Of a stretch of DNA of 64,000 nt, positions 8,466 through 17,297 are shown piece after piece. Numbering within the stretch: the stretch's first letter is position 1; each line of letters starts with the position of its first letter. This DNA comes from Chloroflexota bacterium. GTDB lineage: Bacteria > Chloroflexota > Anaerolineae > B4-G1. The position numbers were made by a program, and so were the translations under genes. Under the pieces are notes generated by a model, which saw nothing but the letters and a program-made list of their open reading frames with translations, had not been told where the DNA came from and made no database searches. Location of the stretch: NCBI GenBank assembly GCA_012514315.1, contig JAAZAN010000120.1:1-64000 (forward strand), read 5' to 3'.

Positions 8466-9662
8466 ATGAACAAACATCGTCCTACTTCGCTGCGACTGAG
8501 CGGCTGGCTATGTCAAGATCAGGCCGTGCTGGGCGTGGGGCTCGGCGCCCTCTCCCTGTCTCTTTTCGCCCTCTGCTACGGTCTATTGAGCCCGGCGCTG
8601 CCACTCCTGGCCAGCGCGTTTGGGATCGGGTTGGTCCAGCAGGGCTCGCTGATGACAGCCTACGCAGTAGGCTATCTGTTCGCCGTGGTGTTCGGCGGTT
8701 ACTTGGCGGACCGCTGGAGCAAGGAGCGTGTCCTGACATGTGGACTTGGCCTGATAGGCGCCGGGCTGGTCTTGACATGGGCCGCGCCCAACTACGTATC
8801 GGGGCTGGCAGCGTTAGGAGTCACGGGAGGAGGGGGCGGTCTGATTGAGATGGTGGTCAGCGCGATTGTCAGCGATTACGTTCCCGATCGGCGCGGCTCC
8901 GCCCTGAATCTGCTACAGCTCGCGTTTGGACTGTCCGCTGCCAGCCCCATCATTCTCACCTGGCTCGTGGACACGGAAGGCAGCTGGCGACTGGGATTCG
9001 TCGCGCTCGGGGGGATTGCCTGGGTACTGGGACTGCTATCACTGATGCTGACCAGTCGGGGCACACCCTCCGAGGACCGGATCGATCTGCGTGCAGTCAC
9101 ACTGCTGGCGCGCCGGCCAAGACTGTGGGCGATCGCGGCAAGTCAGGCGGCGTACGTCTTCTCGGAAGTCAGCCTCTTGAGCTGGTCGATCACGTTCCTG
9201 GTGTCGGGTCGGGGGATCTCGGCGGCACGTGCGAACGGAGCGCTCAGCCTCTTCTGGGTTGCACTGCTCGCTGGTCGGATGCTGACTACCATTCTGGCGG
9301 TTCGGATACGACTTGACCGTCTTCTGATCCTGATGACCGTCGCCGCGATGGCCGGGGTGGTCACTCTGGTGCTGGTTGCAGATGGTGAAGCTGCGCGCAT
9401 CCTGGTTGGCATACTGGGGTTCCTCTATGCTGGAATCTTCGGCACGATCATCGCTTACGCCGGAGACGAGTTTCCACGCTACTCCGGCACGGTCTTTGGA
9501 CTGATAATGGCAGCCGGCGCGGCAGGGGCAGTGATTGGGCCCTGGGCTGTCGGCGCTGTGGCAGAGGCGGTCACGCTAGAGGCCGCGCTCTGGCTTGTGG
9601 CCGCGACTATGGGGCTGACAGGTGTGATATACATGATCCTGGGATCACCTCGACAGATCTGA
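8466..9662 (+). CDS. MFS transporter
   Basis: A 398-residue protein with about twelve hydrophobic segments. The helix 2-3 loop FGGYLADRWSKERVLTCG carries the MFS signature and PDRRGSALNLLQLAFGLSAA is the usual helix 5 region. ATG 8466 has GAGGG 10 bp upstream and is preferred to the in-frame GTG at 8448 that lies on that site. The substrate is unknown. The gene converges on the polyprenyl synthase gene, with an 81-bp gap that holds no clear terminator. Confidence 0.85.
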   Translation: MNKHRPTSLRLSGWLCQDQAVLGVGLGALSLSLFALCYGLLSPALPLLASAFGIGLVQQGSLMTAYAVGYLFAVVFGGYLADRWSKERVLTCGLGLIGAGLVLTWAAPNYVSGLAALGVTGGGGGLIEMVVSAIVSDYVPDRRGSALNLLQLAFGLSAASPIILTWLVDTEGSWRLGFVALGGIAWVLGLLSLMLTSRGTPSEDRIDLRAVTLLARRPRLWAIAASQAAYVFSEVSLLSWSITFLVSGRGISAARANGALSLFWVALLAGRMLTTILAVRIRLDRLLILMTVAAMAGVVTLVLVADGEAARILVGILGFLYAGIFGTIIAYAGDEFPRYSGTVFGLIMAAGAAGAVIGPWAVGAVAEAVTLEAALWLVAATMGLTGVIYMILGSPRQI

Positions 9663-9743
9663 GGCCCCTTGCCCCTGGCCAGCGTGATCAGCGTGTAATG
9701 ACTACAGGGATTTCCTTGAGGGAGGGCTGGATCAAGCGATGCC

Positions 9744-10724
9744 TCAGTAGCTTTGCGGGCTAGTGACGGACTCGATGCTCGCGGCGTAGGACGCTAGGGC
9801 CGACAGGCCATCGCGCGCGGTTGAGGGAGGAAGCGCCTCCAATGCCCGGATAGCGTTGGAGGCGTGATCGGCTGCGCAGGTCGCTGCATAGTCTAGCGCA
9901 CCGCATGAGTGGAGGAACTGGACGACATGGGCTGGATCTGCCCCAGGTCTCAGGTACTCACTAGATCGTGTGCTGGATCGCAGGGCGAACAACGGCGCAA
10001 GGCTAAGCTTCCCTTGCGCCAAATCGCACCGCACCGGTTTCCCTAGACTGCCCGCTGATGCGACGATGTCCAGGATGTCATCGCGAATCTGGTATGCCAG
10101 GCCGAGTTCATAACCATATCGTCGCATGCGCTCGGAGGCTTCAGCGCCGGCGCGAGCGGCGATCGCCCCAAGCTCAGCCGATGCTGCGAACAACGCGGCT
10201 GTTTTCTGGCCGATGATCTCGAAGTACTCGTTCTCCGTCATACCGAAATCACCGGCTCGCAGTACGCCCTGGGCTTCACCCTCCACCAACGCAGCACACG
10301 CATCGGCCAGAAGCCGGATCGCACCAGGCAGGATGTCGGTGTGCGAGGCTGAGAGCGCGTGCAACATGCGAACGAAGACGAAATCACCGGTGATGAGTGC
10401 GAGGCGGGCGCCGAGCTCAGCATGCGCTGTGGGAAGGCCGCGGCGCGTAGAGCTCTCGTCATTGATGTCGTCGTGGACAAGGGATGCAGCGTGGAGTAGC
10501 TCGACCGTTGTAGCGAATGCGATCGCGGAGGTCTCATCCGAACCACCCAGGGCGCGGTGTGCGAGAAGCACGATCCTGGGCCTCAGCAGCTTCCCCCCTG
10601 CGTCCACAGCCCGCCGTGCTGCCGCATGCAGGACATCGATCCTGCTGGCGACAATCTCCTGCAGCATCTGTTGAACACGAGCCAGGCTGCGGCCGATGAT
10701 TGAACACGCGGAGGCATCCGTCAT
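9744..10724 (-). CDS. Polyprenyl diphosphate synthase (trans, long-chain)
   Basis: A 326-residue trans-isoprenyl diphosphate synthase. GGKLLRPRIVLLAH is the IPP-binding Lys-Arg region, LVHDDINDESSTRRG is the first aspartate-rich motif (DDxxD) with its following Arg, and YQIRDDILD is the second; GKPVRCDLAQGKLSL completes the site. The enzyme adds IPP units to an allylic diphosphate to make the long side chain of quinones or related lipids. Its ATG at 10724 sits in TGATG with the stop of the MenA-like prenyltransferase gene (1-bp overlap), showing translational coupling and a shared role in menaquinone assembly. Chain length cannot be read with confidence. Confidence 0.88.
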   Translation of the reverse strand: MTDASACSIIGRSLARVQQMLQEIVASRIDVLHAAARRAVDAGGKLLRPRIVLLAHRALGGSDETSAIAFATTVELLHAASLVHDDINDESSTRRGLPTAHAELGARLALITGDFVFVRMLHALSASHTDILPGAIRLLADACAALVEGEAQGVLRAGDFGMTENEYFEIIGQKTAALFAASAELGAIAARAGAEASERMRRYGYELGLAYQIRDDILDIVASAGSLGKPVRCDLAQGKLSLAPLFALRSSTRSSEYLRPGADPAHVVQFLHSCGALDYAATCAADHASNAIRALEALPPSTARDGLSALASYAASIESVTSPQSY

Positions 10725-11638
10725 CAGAGCCAGTTCGAGAGCGCGTATGCGGTGCACAGCAGTAGCCCGTTCACGATGTAGAGCTGGATGGTCGCAGCGC
10801 TACTGGCGACGATCTTGGATACATTCGCGTAGTCATGCATTGCCCTGCGTATGGAGACGTATGCAATCGGAAGCGTCAGTAGAACCAGAAGGGCCGTAAG
10901 CGGCAGTAGGCCACCCAAGACCCCGGCGATCACACAGAGATAGCAGGCGACCACCACAGCACCGTATCCGATGGCCCCAGGTCGTCTGCCCAATACCACA
11001 ACGGCGGTCTGCTTTCCGACAAGTCTATCGGCTGTGTAGTCCGCGAACTCGTTGATCCAGATCAGCGCAGTCCCCAGTAGGCCCATGACCACCGACACCC
11101 AGAGTGCCTCCCACGTCAGAACCTGGGCCTGGACGTAGTAGGAGCCGATGACTGGCAGCGGTCCGCATCCGAGAAACGTGGCGAGTTCGCCCAGACCGTG
11201 CCCCACGTAGTTAAGCCGGAGCGGAGGCGCACTCGTGAACACGCCAATAGACACCCCGGCCAGTCCCAGCCATAGCACTACCGGACCGCGGGCCATCGCC
11301 AGATACACGCCGATAGCGCTCCCCACCAAGAAAGCCACTACTGACCAACTCAGGACAGCACGCGCTGGGAGGATCCCATCTTGAATGACACGACTTCCTC
11401 CGCTGAAGGGCGTCGGCGTCTCATTTACGTCGTCGGAGCGAAAGACGTGATCATAGTAGTCGTTGCACATATTCAGCCCGACGTTGACTGCCGCGATGCC
11501 GATCACAGTCAGACAGAGATACCACCCGTGTAGGCCGACGATGGGCAGGGCAGCGGCTGCGCCCACAAGCACGGACGTAATTGGACCAGCAAGAAACGGG
11601 GCACGGGTAGCTCTGATGATTGTTCGCAACGTGGTCAA
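10724..11638 (-). CDS. menA: UbiA-family prenyltransferase, probably MenA-like
   Basis: A 304-residue membrane protein with about eight or nine helices. The aspartate-rich site is NMCNDYYDHVFRSDD, and the second is NEFADYTADRLVGKQT; both belong to 1,4-dihydroxy-2-naphthoate polyprenyltransferases, which attach the polyprenyl chain to the naphthoate ring in the membrane. I place the start at TTG 11638, 7 bp after GGAGG, giving an N-terminus ending in RATRAPF about ten residues in, normal for the family; in-frame GTG 11671 has no ribosome-binding site. The next gene makes the polyprenyl donor and overlaps by 1 bp. Other UbiA quinone prenyltransferases are possible. Confidence 0.8.
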   Translation of the reverse strand: MTTLRTIIRATRAPFLAGPITSVLVGAAAALPIVGLHGWYLCLTVIGIAAVNVGLNMCNDYYDHVFRSDDVNETPTPFSGGSRVIQDGILPARAVLSWSVVAFLVGSAIGVYLAMARGPVVLWLGLAGVSIGVFTSAPPLRLNYVGHGLGELATFLGCGPLPVIGSYYVQAQVLTWEALWVSVVMGLLGTALIWINEFADYTADRLVGKQTAVVVLGRRPGAIGYGAVVVACYLCVIAGVLGGLLPLTALLVLLTLPIAYVSIRRAMHDYANVSKIVASSAATIQLYIVNGLLLCTAYALSNWL

Positions 11639-11698
11639 GACGGTTCCTCCGCGACGGAAACGCATCGTCACGCCCGCACGGCTTGGATGTTGCCAGCG

Positions 11699-13276
11699 TC
11701 AAGACCTCTGCTGGCGCTGCTTCCTCTCAGGCGGCACGATTCCCAGCCGCTTAGCCGTATGGTCGCGGCCCAGATAGAAGTTGAGCCAGGATGAAGTCTG
11801 CTGCAGGCTGTGATTGACAGGCGGCACCTCGTAAGCGGACAAACTGTCCTCTTCACCATAGTGCTTGAGCCGGGGATACGCTCGAACGTAGATACACCGC
11901 TTCTTGCCGGGGTAGACCTCGCACCAACCCTCGAAGCTTCCCCCACACGGCCCATTCCGTTGCCCCTTTGGACACTGACTGGTGGGGCAGATATAGGCTA
12001 CATCGGGTAGCCCACAGTCACCGCAGTGCAGGCACTCGTTGGTGATGACCTTGGTGAGATGCTCAGCTCGTGTGACGGCGTGCTCACATCGCGACCCATC
12101 GACAGCCAGCGCCAGGGCAGTCATCGGGCGGAAGAGCGGGCTCCTCCGGTTGAACAGCGCAGCATGTAGCAGACGGAAGCCGCGGTAGGATATCGGCGTA
12201 GGAGGACGCGACCGCGCACGGTCGACAGGCGTTTCTGTGTTAAGGCCAGTCCTTTCATCGCGCTCGAAGTAGTACCAGCCCTCTGGCTGCGGATAGTCAA
12301 ACTCCCTCGCAATATCCTGCCAATCGTGTGCAAGTTCCTCGCCCCGGTCGACAATGTGCACAACATCGTCGTGTGCGAGACCGTGTCCTCCGATGTGCAC
12401 ACCGGCGAAGCCCATACCCTTCATGAATGCGTACATCTTCGCAGCTCGTTCCATGCGAGCGGCCCGTCCTCTGTCCGCTGCGCGTGCCTCCTCGGCAATC
12501 TCGTTGAGCAGCTTGTCCGTGACCACGCACCCAGGGAGGCCATTCCGGTTCATCATCCGTGCTGCGCCCGCTGGCAACACGTAAATGTTTCCCATCACCG
12601 GTATGTCGCCGAAACCCAAATGCCGCATGATTAGGATGGTTTCGTGGAACTTGCGGGCATCGTAGCCTAGCTGGGTTACGATGAACCTCGCTCCGGCCCG
12701 TAGCTTCTTCTGCAGTTTGTGGTATTGCCCCATCAGCTCAGCCTCGGTCGCCTTGAAGGGGCTGACCACGGCCCCTGCGAAGAAGCTGGTTGGCGTGAGC
12801 CGCTTCGTACCACGAAACGTGGGTACCTCGAGTCCTTCATTCATCGCGGTGATCAGACCTAGCAACTGCGTGGCATCCAGGTCAAACACCGGCTTGGATA
12901 GGCCCGTATACCCTTCGTTGGAGTAGTCGCCTGTGATAATCAATAGATTGCACACGGAGGCGCGCTCAAGGCCGTGAAGTAGGCCTTCGAGCATGTTGCG
13001 GTTCTTGTCCTTGCAGGCGAAATGCACCAAGGGCTCAATCCCGAGCCGGTTCAATTCGGTGGAGAGCATTTCAGCGGAGAGTGCAGGACTGCCGCCTGGA
13101 TTGTCTGTGATCGTAAGGGCGTGCACGCGGCCGCCCCGGGCCGCTTGCTCGGCAGAGCGGAGGAGCTGGATTTGGTCCTGCTCGAACGACCCTCGCCCAG
13201 GAACCAGCTCCCACGTGATGGTGAACGTCGAGGGATCCAACAGAGACGTATGGAATCTGCTGAGACACTCAGGCAT
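11699..13276 (-). CDS. metF: Methylenetetrahydrofolate reductase fused to cysteine-rich C-terminal domain
   Basis: A 525-residue protein in two parts. Residues 1 to about 310 are the MetF TIM barrel (TFTITWELVPGRGS, ALTITDNPGGSP, LIITGDYSNEG, RFIVTQLGYDA, GVHIGGHGL), which reduces 5,10-methylene-THF to 5-methyl-THF. The C-terminal 150 residues hold a cysteine-rich module (CLHCGDC, CPTSQCPKGQRNGPCGG, CEVYPGKKRC), like the MTHFR_C/MetV domain of anaerobes with the Wood-Ljungdahl pathway, suggesting an iron-sulfur or zinc site. ATG 13276 has GGAGG 7 bp upstream. A near-perfect promoter lies at 13305-13332. The physiological electron donor is not determined. MenA is 60 bp downstream and could be cotranscribed. 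Confidence 0.88.
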   Translation of the reverse strand: MPECLSRFHTSLLDPSTFTITWELVPGRGSFEQDQIQLLRSAEQAARGGRVHALTITDNPGGSPALSAEMLSTELNRLGIEPLVHFACKDKNRNMLEGLLHGLERASVCNLLIITGDYSNEGYTGLSKPVFDLDATQLLGLITAMNEGLEVPTFRGTKRLTPTSFFAGAVVSPFKATEAELMGQYHKLQKKLRAGARFIVTQLGYDARKFHETILIMRHLGFGDIPVMGNIYVLPAGAARMMNRNGLPGCVVTDKLLNEIAEEARAADRGRAARMERAAKMYAFMKGMGFAGVHIGGHGLAHDDVVHIVDRGEELAHDWQDIAREFDYPQPEGWYYFERDERTGLNTETPVDRARSRPPTPISYRGFRLLHAALFNRRSPLFRPMTALALAVDGSRCEHAVTRAEHLTKVITNECLHCGDCGLPDVAYICPTSQCPKGQRNGPCGGSFEGWCEVYPGKKRCIYVRAYPRLKHYGEEDSLSAYEVPPVNHSLQQTSSWLNFYLGRDHTAKRLGIVPPERKQRQQRS

Positions 13277-13304
13277 CGCGTTGACCTCCGCACTCGTGCC
13301 CACC

Positions 13305-13332
13305 ATTATAGCTTCTGAATCGAACCTGTCAA
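13305..13332 (-). promoter_or_regulatory. Near-consensus promoter of metF
   Basis: Minus-strand TTGACA (13332-13327) and TATAAT (13310-13305), both hexamers perfect, 16-bp spacer, 29 bp before the metF ATG. No SAM or cobalamin riboswitch could be recognised between it and the gene. Confidence 0.75.
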
Positions 13333-13478
13333 CGCTGCAGAGTGTGATGCCGGAAGGGCTGAGAGCTTCAGGACGCCTGATCGCCCCGATGTGCTAATGG
13401 CGTCCGCCTGTACGGTAGCGGTCATCAGATGGCACGCCTGTCCTTGCAAGCAACTCATGCGGCAACGACAACGTCAAA

Positions 13479-13496
13479 GTACGACTTAAGTTGTAC
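13479..13496 (+). promoter_or_regulatory. Palindrome upstream of DoxX-like gene (possible operator)
   Basis: GTACGACTTAAGTTGTAC is an 18-bp dyad with one mismatched pair. It ends 20 bp before TAGAAT (13517-13522), the likely -10, so it covers the expected -35 region. This is the position of an operator or activator site. Confidence 0.4.
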
Positions 13497-13601
13497 CAGG
13501 AACTGCGGAAGAGTGGTAGAATATTCTGTGTCGTGAGCTGTAGAGACAGGCGTGAATGATCACAATCTGAGCTACGATTGGACAGTCAAGGAGGTGTGGA
13601 G

Positions 13602-14084
13602 ATGACGGGTCGGATGAAATTCGTATGGGTCGCTCTTCGATTGACGATGGGATGGACCTTCTTCTGGGCATTTATCGACAAGCTCTTTGGGCTGGGGTTC
13701 GCAACCGAGCCTGCCAGTGCCTGGGTGGCCGGTGGGTCGCCGACACTGGGCTATCTGAAGTTTGCAACGGCCGGGCCATTCGCCCCTCTGTTCCAGGCCA
13801 TAGCGGGCAATGTGTTCGTCGACTGGCTGTTCATGCTGGGTCTTGGCTTGATTGGCCTCGCTCTGCTCCTGGGTATGGGCGTTCAGATTGCGGGTTGGTC
13901 GGGTGCGTTGATGATGGCGTTCATGTGGCTCTCCAATCTCCCACCGGCTAACAACCCGATTGTTGATGACCACATCATCTACATATTCGTGCTGATCGGC
14001 CTGGCCACTGTGAAAGCAGGGCAGTGGTTCGGGCTGGGGCCGTGGTGGTCCAGGAAAGTCAAGGATTACCCGTTGCTGGTCTGA
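13602..14084 (+). CDS. DoxX-like small membrane protein
   Basis: A 160-residue protein with four hydrophobic segments ([71 protein letters not shown]). Length and topology fit the DoxX family, which includes the quinone-linked thiosulfate oxidoreductase subunit TQO small chain; the conserved [15 protein letters not shown] helix with buried charges is typical. The function here is not determined. ATG 13602 has AAGGAGGTG 6-13 bp upstream and is preferred to the earlier in-frame start at 13578. It is followed after 82 bp by phosphofructokinase on the same strand. Confidence 0.75.
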   Translation: MTGRMKFVWVALRLTMGWTFFWAFIDKLFGLGFATEPASAWVAGGSPTLGYLKFATAGPFAPLFQAIAGNVFVDWLFMLGLGLIGLALLLGMGVQIAGWSGALMMAFMWLSNLPPANNPIVDDHIIYIFVLIGLATVKAGQWFGLGPWWSRKVKDYPLLV

Positions 14085-14166
14085 TGACTATCAGCATCCA
14101 GACAGGCGTCTGGGCCACGCCACGTCACTCGCGGCGCGTGCCACACACAGCGAGGAGATAGAGCAG

Positions 14167-15267
14167 ATGACGAAATACGTCGGTGTGCTGACAGCGGGCG
14201 GCGACAGCCCAGGTCTGAATGCGGCGTTGCGGGCCATCGGGCGCTCGGCAGCGGACGTGTATGGGATGCAGGTCATCGGATTTCTCGATGGCTTCCGCGG
14301 ATTGATGCAGAATCGCACACTCAGGCTGGAAGGCGCTGCGCTGTCAGGGATTCTGACACTAGGGGGGACCATTCTGGGCACGGGCCGGGACAAACCGCAT
14401 CGTATGCCGGTCGGCGGCGCCGAGCTTGATATGACCGATGTCCTGATCGACACTTACAATCAGCACCGGCTGGACGTACTGGTATGCTTGGGGGGTGGGG
14501 GGACGCAGAAGAGTGCCCACCGACTGATGAAAGAAGGGCTAAACATCATCACTCTGCCCAAGACCATCGATAACGATGTGGCCGAGACCGACGTCTCGTT
14601 TGGCTTCGATACTGCGCTAGGTATTGCCACGGAGGCCATCGATCGACTGCACAGCACCGCACACAGCCACCATCGTATCATTGTGGTCGAGATCATGGGA
14701 CACAATGCTGGCTGGCTGGCGCTTGGCGCGGGCATAGCCGGTGGCGCCGATGTGATCCTGATCCCTGAGATCCCGTACGATGTCGAGCTGATTGCTGAAG
14801 CGATTCTGCGACGGAGCCAGATGGGCAAGCGGTTCAGTATTGTAGCGGTCTCCGAGGGGGCGCGGTCGTGCGATGAGATCGACGGATCCAAGGACGATCC
14901 GAAGGGGGCGCAGCGCGCCGGGACTGATGATGAAGACGACATGGGAGAGCTCCTGATCGGCCGTGGCAGCCTGCTGCTAGCCCGGCGCCTCGAGGAGTTA
15001 ACAGGACTTGAGTCGCGGTTGACCATCCTCGGGCACTTGCAGCGCGGGGGTACACCCTCTGCCGCCGACCGGCTCCTGGCTACCCGGCTGGGGACTGCTT
15101 GCGCCGATCTTATCCACGAGGGCACGTATGGTGTGATGGTCGCGGCGCGTGGCGAGGGAACGAAGGCTGTGCCCCTCAGTAAGGTGGCCGGTAGACGCAA
15201 GACGGTCGCGCTGGATCACCCCTGGATCCAGGGCGCCCGGGCTGTCGGCACGTGCCTGGGGGACTGA
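14167..15267 (+). CDS. pfkA: 6-phosphofructokinase (PfkA family, atypical motif)
   Basis: A 366-residue [19 protein letters not shown] is the nucleotide-binding start, PKTIDNDV (residues 131-138) holds the catalytic Asp, [12 protein letters not shown] and [15 protein letters not shown] are fructose-6-phosphate sites. The motif that reads GGDGS in E. coli is GGGGT here (residues 109-113): the Mg-binding Asp103 equivalent is Gly111, the position that distinguishes ATP from PPi enzymes (E. coli 104) is Gly112 as in ATP enzymes, but the residue matching E. coli Gly124 is Lys132, as in PPi enzymes. Phosphoryl donor is therefore uncertain. Expected reaction: fructose 6-phosphate to fructose 1,6-bisphosphate in glycolysis. 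Confidence 0.88.
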   Translation: MTKYVGVLTAGGDSPGLNAALRAIGRSAADVYGMQVIGFLDGFRGLMQNRTLRLEGAALSGILTLGGTILGTGRDKPHRMPVGGAELDMTDVLIDTYNQHRLDVLVCLGGGGTQKSAHRLMKEGLNIITLPKTIDNDVAETDVSFGFDTALGIATEAIDRLHSTAHSHHRIIVVEIMGHNAGWLALGAGIAGGADVILIPEIPYDVELIAEAILRRSQMGKRFSIVAVSEGARSCDEIDGSKDDPKGAQRAGTDDEDDMGELLIGRGSLLLARRLEELTGLESRLTILGHLQRGGTPSAADRLLATRLGTACADLIHEGTYGVMVAARGEGTKAVPLSKVAGRRKTVALDHPWIQGARAVGTCLGD

Positions 15268-15277
15268 TCGCGGCCAC

Positions 15278-15305
15278 TTGCGCCCCCGATCGTCCTGTGT
15301 ATGAT
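15278..15305 (+). promoter_or_regulatory. Promoter of lipoprotein/RspA pair
   Basis: TTGCGC (15278-15283) and TATGAT (15300-15305) with a 16-bp spacer, 40 bp before the lipoprotein ATG. Confidence 0.5.
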
Positions 15306-15345
15306 GCGGTTCTTACAGTCTGCAAATATTTCAGCGGAGGATACT

Positions 15346-15981
15346 ATGGGGAGAAGGCACCAATTCATTCTAGCGCTGACCTGTCTGGTCCTGGCCATGC
15401 TGGCATGTGGTCCTCTTAGCGACTTCGATATCTTCGGTGGCGCAGAGCCCACGGCTGACCCGGCTGCGGTTGTTACGATCGTGCCCACCGTAGCAGTTGG
15501 TTCGTCGTCTCCCGGCGACAGCACAGCGAGCGGATCGTACCTGCGACAGTGGGCCAGCGGCGCGAAGGCTAGCTCTGAGTATGGCGAGGATGCGTGGTCC
15601 GCGATGCAGGCGACCGGAGCACCTGACACCCCAGGATGCGGCGACATCGAGTCGGCTTGGGCATCGGCCGAGCCGTCTGGGGCGGACTGGATCGAGCTGT
15701 CCTACGCGGTTCCCGTCCAGCCGATTGAGGTTCTCATTTTCCAGACCCATAACCCTGATCACGTGGTACAGGTCGAGATGGTCACGACTTCTGGTGAGTA
15801 TGTCACAGTCTACGAAGCCGAAGCCAAAGATCTGGGTGAGGAATGGTGTCCCTACAATCTGTCCATCGCCGTCAATTCCGACTACCTTGCCAGTGGCGTG
15901 CGGATCACTATCGACCAGACTGAGTTGTCTGACTGGTGCGAGATCGACGCAGTCGAGCTGGTTGGATACACCCAGGAGTAA
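15346..15981 (+). CDS. Lipoprotein with discoidin-like domain
   Basis: A 211-residue predicted lipoprotein. The N-terminus is a type II signal sequence (FILALTCLVLAMLAC, lipobox MLAC, lipidated Cys21). A low-complexity Ser/Thr/Ala linker of about 45 residues follows, then a domain of some 140 residues beginning LRQWASGAKASSEYGEDAWS and with ATGAPDTPGCGDIESAWA, which resembles galactose-binding/discoidin-like beta-sandwich domains. The fold suggests binding of carbohydrate or protein on the cell surface; no enzyme residues are evident. ATG 15346 is 5 bp after GGAGG. The RspA-like gene starts 9 bp after the stop. Confidence 0.75.
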   Translation: MGRRHQFILALTCLVLAMLACGPLSDFDIFGGAEPTADPAAVVTIVPTVAVGSSSPGDSTASGSYLRQWASGAKASSEYGEDAWSAMQATGAPDTPGCGDIESAWASAEPSGADWIELSYAVPVQPIEVLIFQTHNPDHVVQVEMVTTSGEYVTVYEAEAKDLGEEWCPYNLSIAVNSDYLASGVRITIDQTELSDWCEIDAVELVGYTQE

Positions 15982-15990
15982 CGCACAGCT

Positions 15991-17190
15991 ATGCCTATCA
16001 CCATCCGCGATGTTCGCACGATTCTCACACAGCCGGCAGGGTCCCGTCTTGTAGTTGTCAAGGTCATCACCTCGGAGCCCGGGCTGTACGGTCTGGGCTG
16101 CGCGACGTTCACACAGCGGTTTCACGCCGTACACGCTGCGATTGAGCGCCACCTGAAGCCATTTGTAGTCGGAAGAGATGTGTCCAGGATCGAGGAGCTG
16201 TTCCGAATGGCGATGGTGCACGGGTACTGGCGTAACGGACCTGTTCTGAACAACGCGATCTCTGGTATCGATATGGCGCTCTGGGACATCAAGGGCAAGG
16301 TTGCCGGGATGCCCGTATATCAGCTTCTTGGCGGCAAGTGCCGTGAAGGAGCGGCGGTCTACGCCCACGCAGACGGCCGTGACCCGCGTGAGGTGGTCGA
16401 CAATGTTCGGCGCTTCCTGGCACAGGGCTATCGCTATGTCCGGGTGCAGATGGGAGGCTACGGCGGGAAGTCCGACACGATGGTCAGGCCGGACGAGGCG
16501 CCGGCCGGCGCATACTACGATCCACGGGAATACGCTCGGCGTATCCTGGGCATGCTGGAGTACGTGCGTGCCGAGTTGGGCGATAGTGTCGAGTTACTGC
16601 ACGATGTGCACGAGCGTTTGCAGCCCATTGATGCGGTTCAGTTCGCTAAGAGCGTCGAACACTTCGGGCTGTTCTTCCTGGAGGACATACTGGCGCCGGA
16701 GGACTTGGACTGGTTCGCGAGAATCCGCGAACAGTGCTGTACGCCCCTGGCGATGGGCGAGCTCTTCAACAATCCACGGGAGTGGCAGCCCCTGGTTGTC
16801 GCTCGGCTGATCGATTTTGTCCGCATGCACATCAGTCAGATGGGCGGCATCACACCCGCTCGCGACGTAACGCTCATGGCGAATGCCTTTGGTATCCGAA
16901 CGGCCTGGCACGGGCCGGGCGATGTCTCGCCAGTTGGCCACGCGGCGAATCTACACCTGGATCTTTGGGCGCCCAATTTCGGAGTCCAGGAATGGTGTCG
17001 CTTCCCGGAGCTGGTCTACGAGATGTTCCCCGGTACGCCTCAGGTCCGTAATGGGTACATGTATGCGAGCGACCAACCGGGACTGGGCATCGATATCGAT
17101 GAAGACCTCGCGGCGCGTTACCCGTGCAGTGACGAGGTCGAGCAATGGACGCAGACGAGGTTGCCAGACGGCACCCCGGTGCGACCCTAG
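15991..17190 (+). CDS. Mannonate dehydratase/RspA-like enolase-superfamily protein
   Basis: A 399-residue member of the mandelate racemase branch of the enolase superfamily. NAISGIDMALWDIKGKVAGM is the capping/barrel boundary. The metal and acid-base residues sit where D-mannonate dehydratases have them: Asp and His in LLHDVHERLQP, Glu in FFLEDILAPED, Glu in MGELFNN, and His in TAWHGPGDVSPVGHAA. Members either dehydrate D-mannonate (or gluconate) to the 2-keto-3-deoxy acid or have little activity (RspA). Which applies here cannot be decided by eye. It lies 9 bp after the lipoprotein gene and converges on the URO-D gene. Confidence 0.8.
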   Translation: MPITIRDVRTILTQPAGSRLVVVKVITSEPGLYGLGCATFTQRFHAVHAAIERHLKPFVVGRDVSRIEELFRMAMVHGYWRNGPVLNNAISGIDMALWDIKGKVAGMPVYQLLGGKCREGAAVYAHADGRDPREVVDNVRRFLAQGYRYVRVQMGGYGGKSDTMVRPDEAPAGAYYDPREYARRILGMLEYVRAELGDSVELLHDVHERLQPIDAVQFAKSVEHFGLFFLEDILAPEDLDWFARIREQCCTPLAMGELFNNPREWQPLVVARLIDFVRMHISQMGGITPARDVTLMANAFGIRTAWHGPGDVSPVGHAANLHLDLWAPNFGVQEWCRFPELVYEMFPGTPQVRNGYMYASDQPGLGIDIDEDLAARYPCSDEVEQWTQTRLPDGTPVRP

Positions 17191-17297
17191 CGTTGGTTGG
17201 ATTCGGCCTGAACGCACTTCTCGAACGTAGATGGCGATCGCGCCACTGGTCTAGCACCGGCCTGTAGGAGGCGGCACTGGCGTGAAGCGCGAGGCTG

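Larger units (their letters stand above)
13277..13601. other. Intergenic region between metF and DoxX-like gene
   Basis: This 325-bp divergent gap holds the metF promoter on the minus strand and, for the plus strand, a palindrome (13479-13496) and a TAGAAT (13517-13522) before the DoxX-like gene. I see no gene or known RNA element in the remainder. Confidence 0.6.

Noticed and set aside
13311-13480. SAM or cobalamin riboswitch upstream of metF
   Set aside because: The segment lies upstream of the metF promoter and no conserved riboswitch core could be recognised; the metF leader itself is only about 20 bases.
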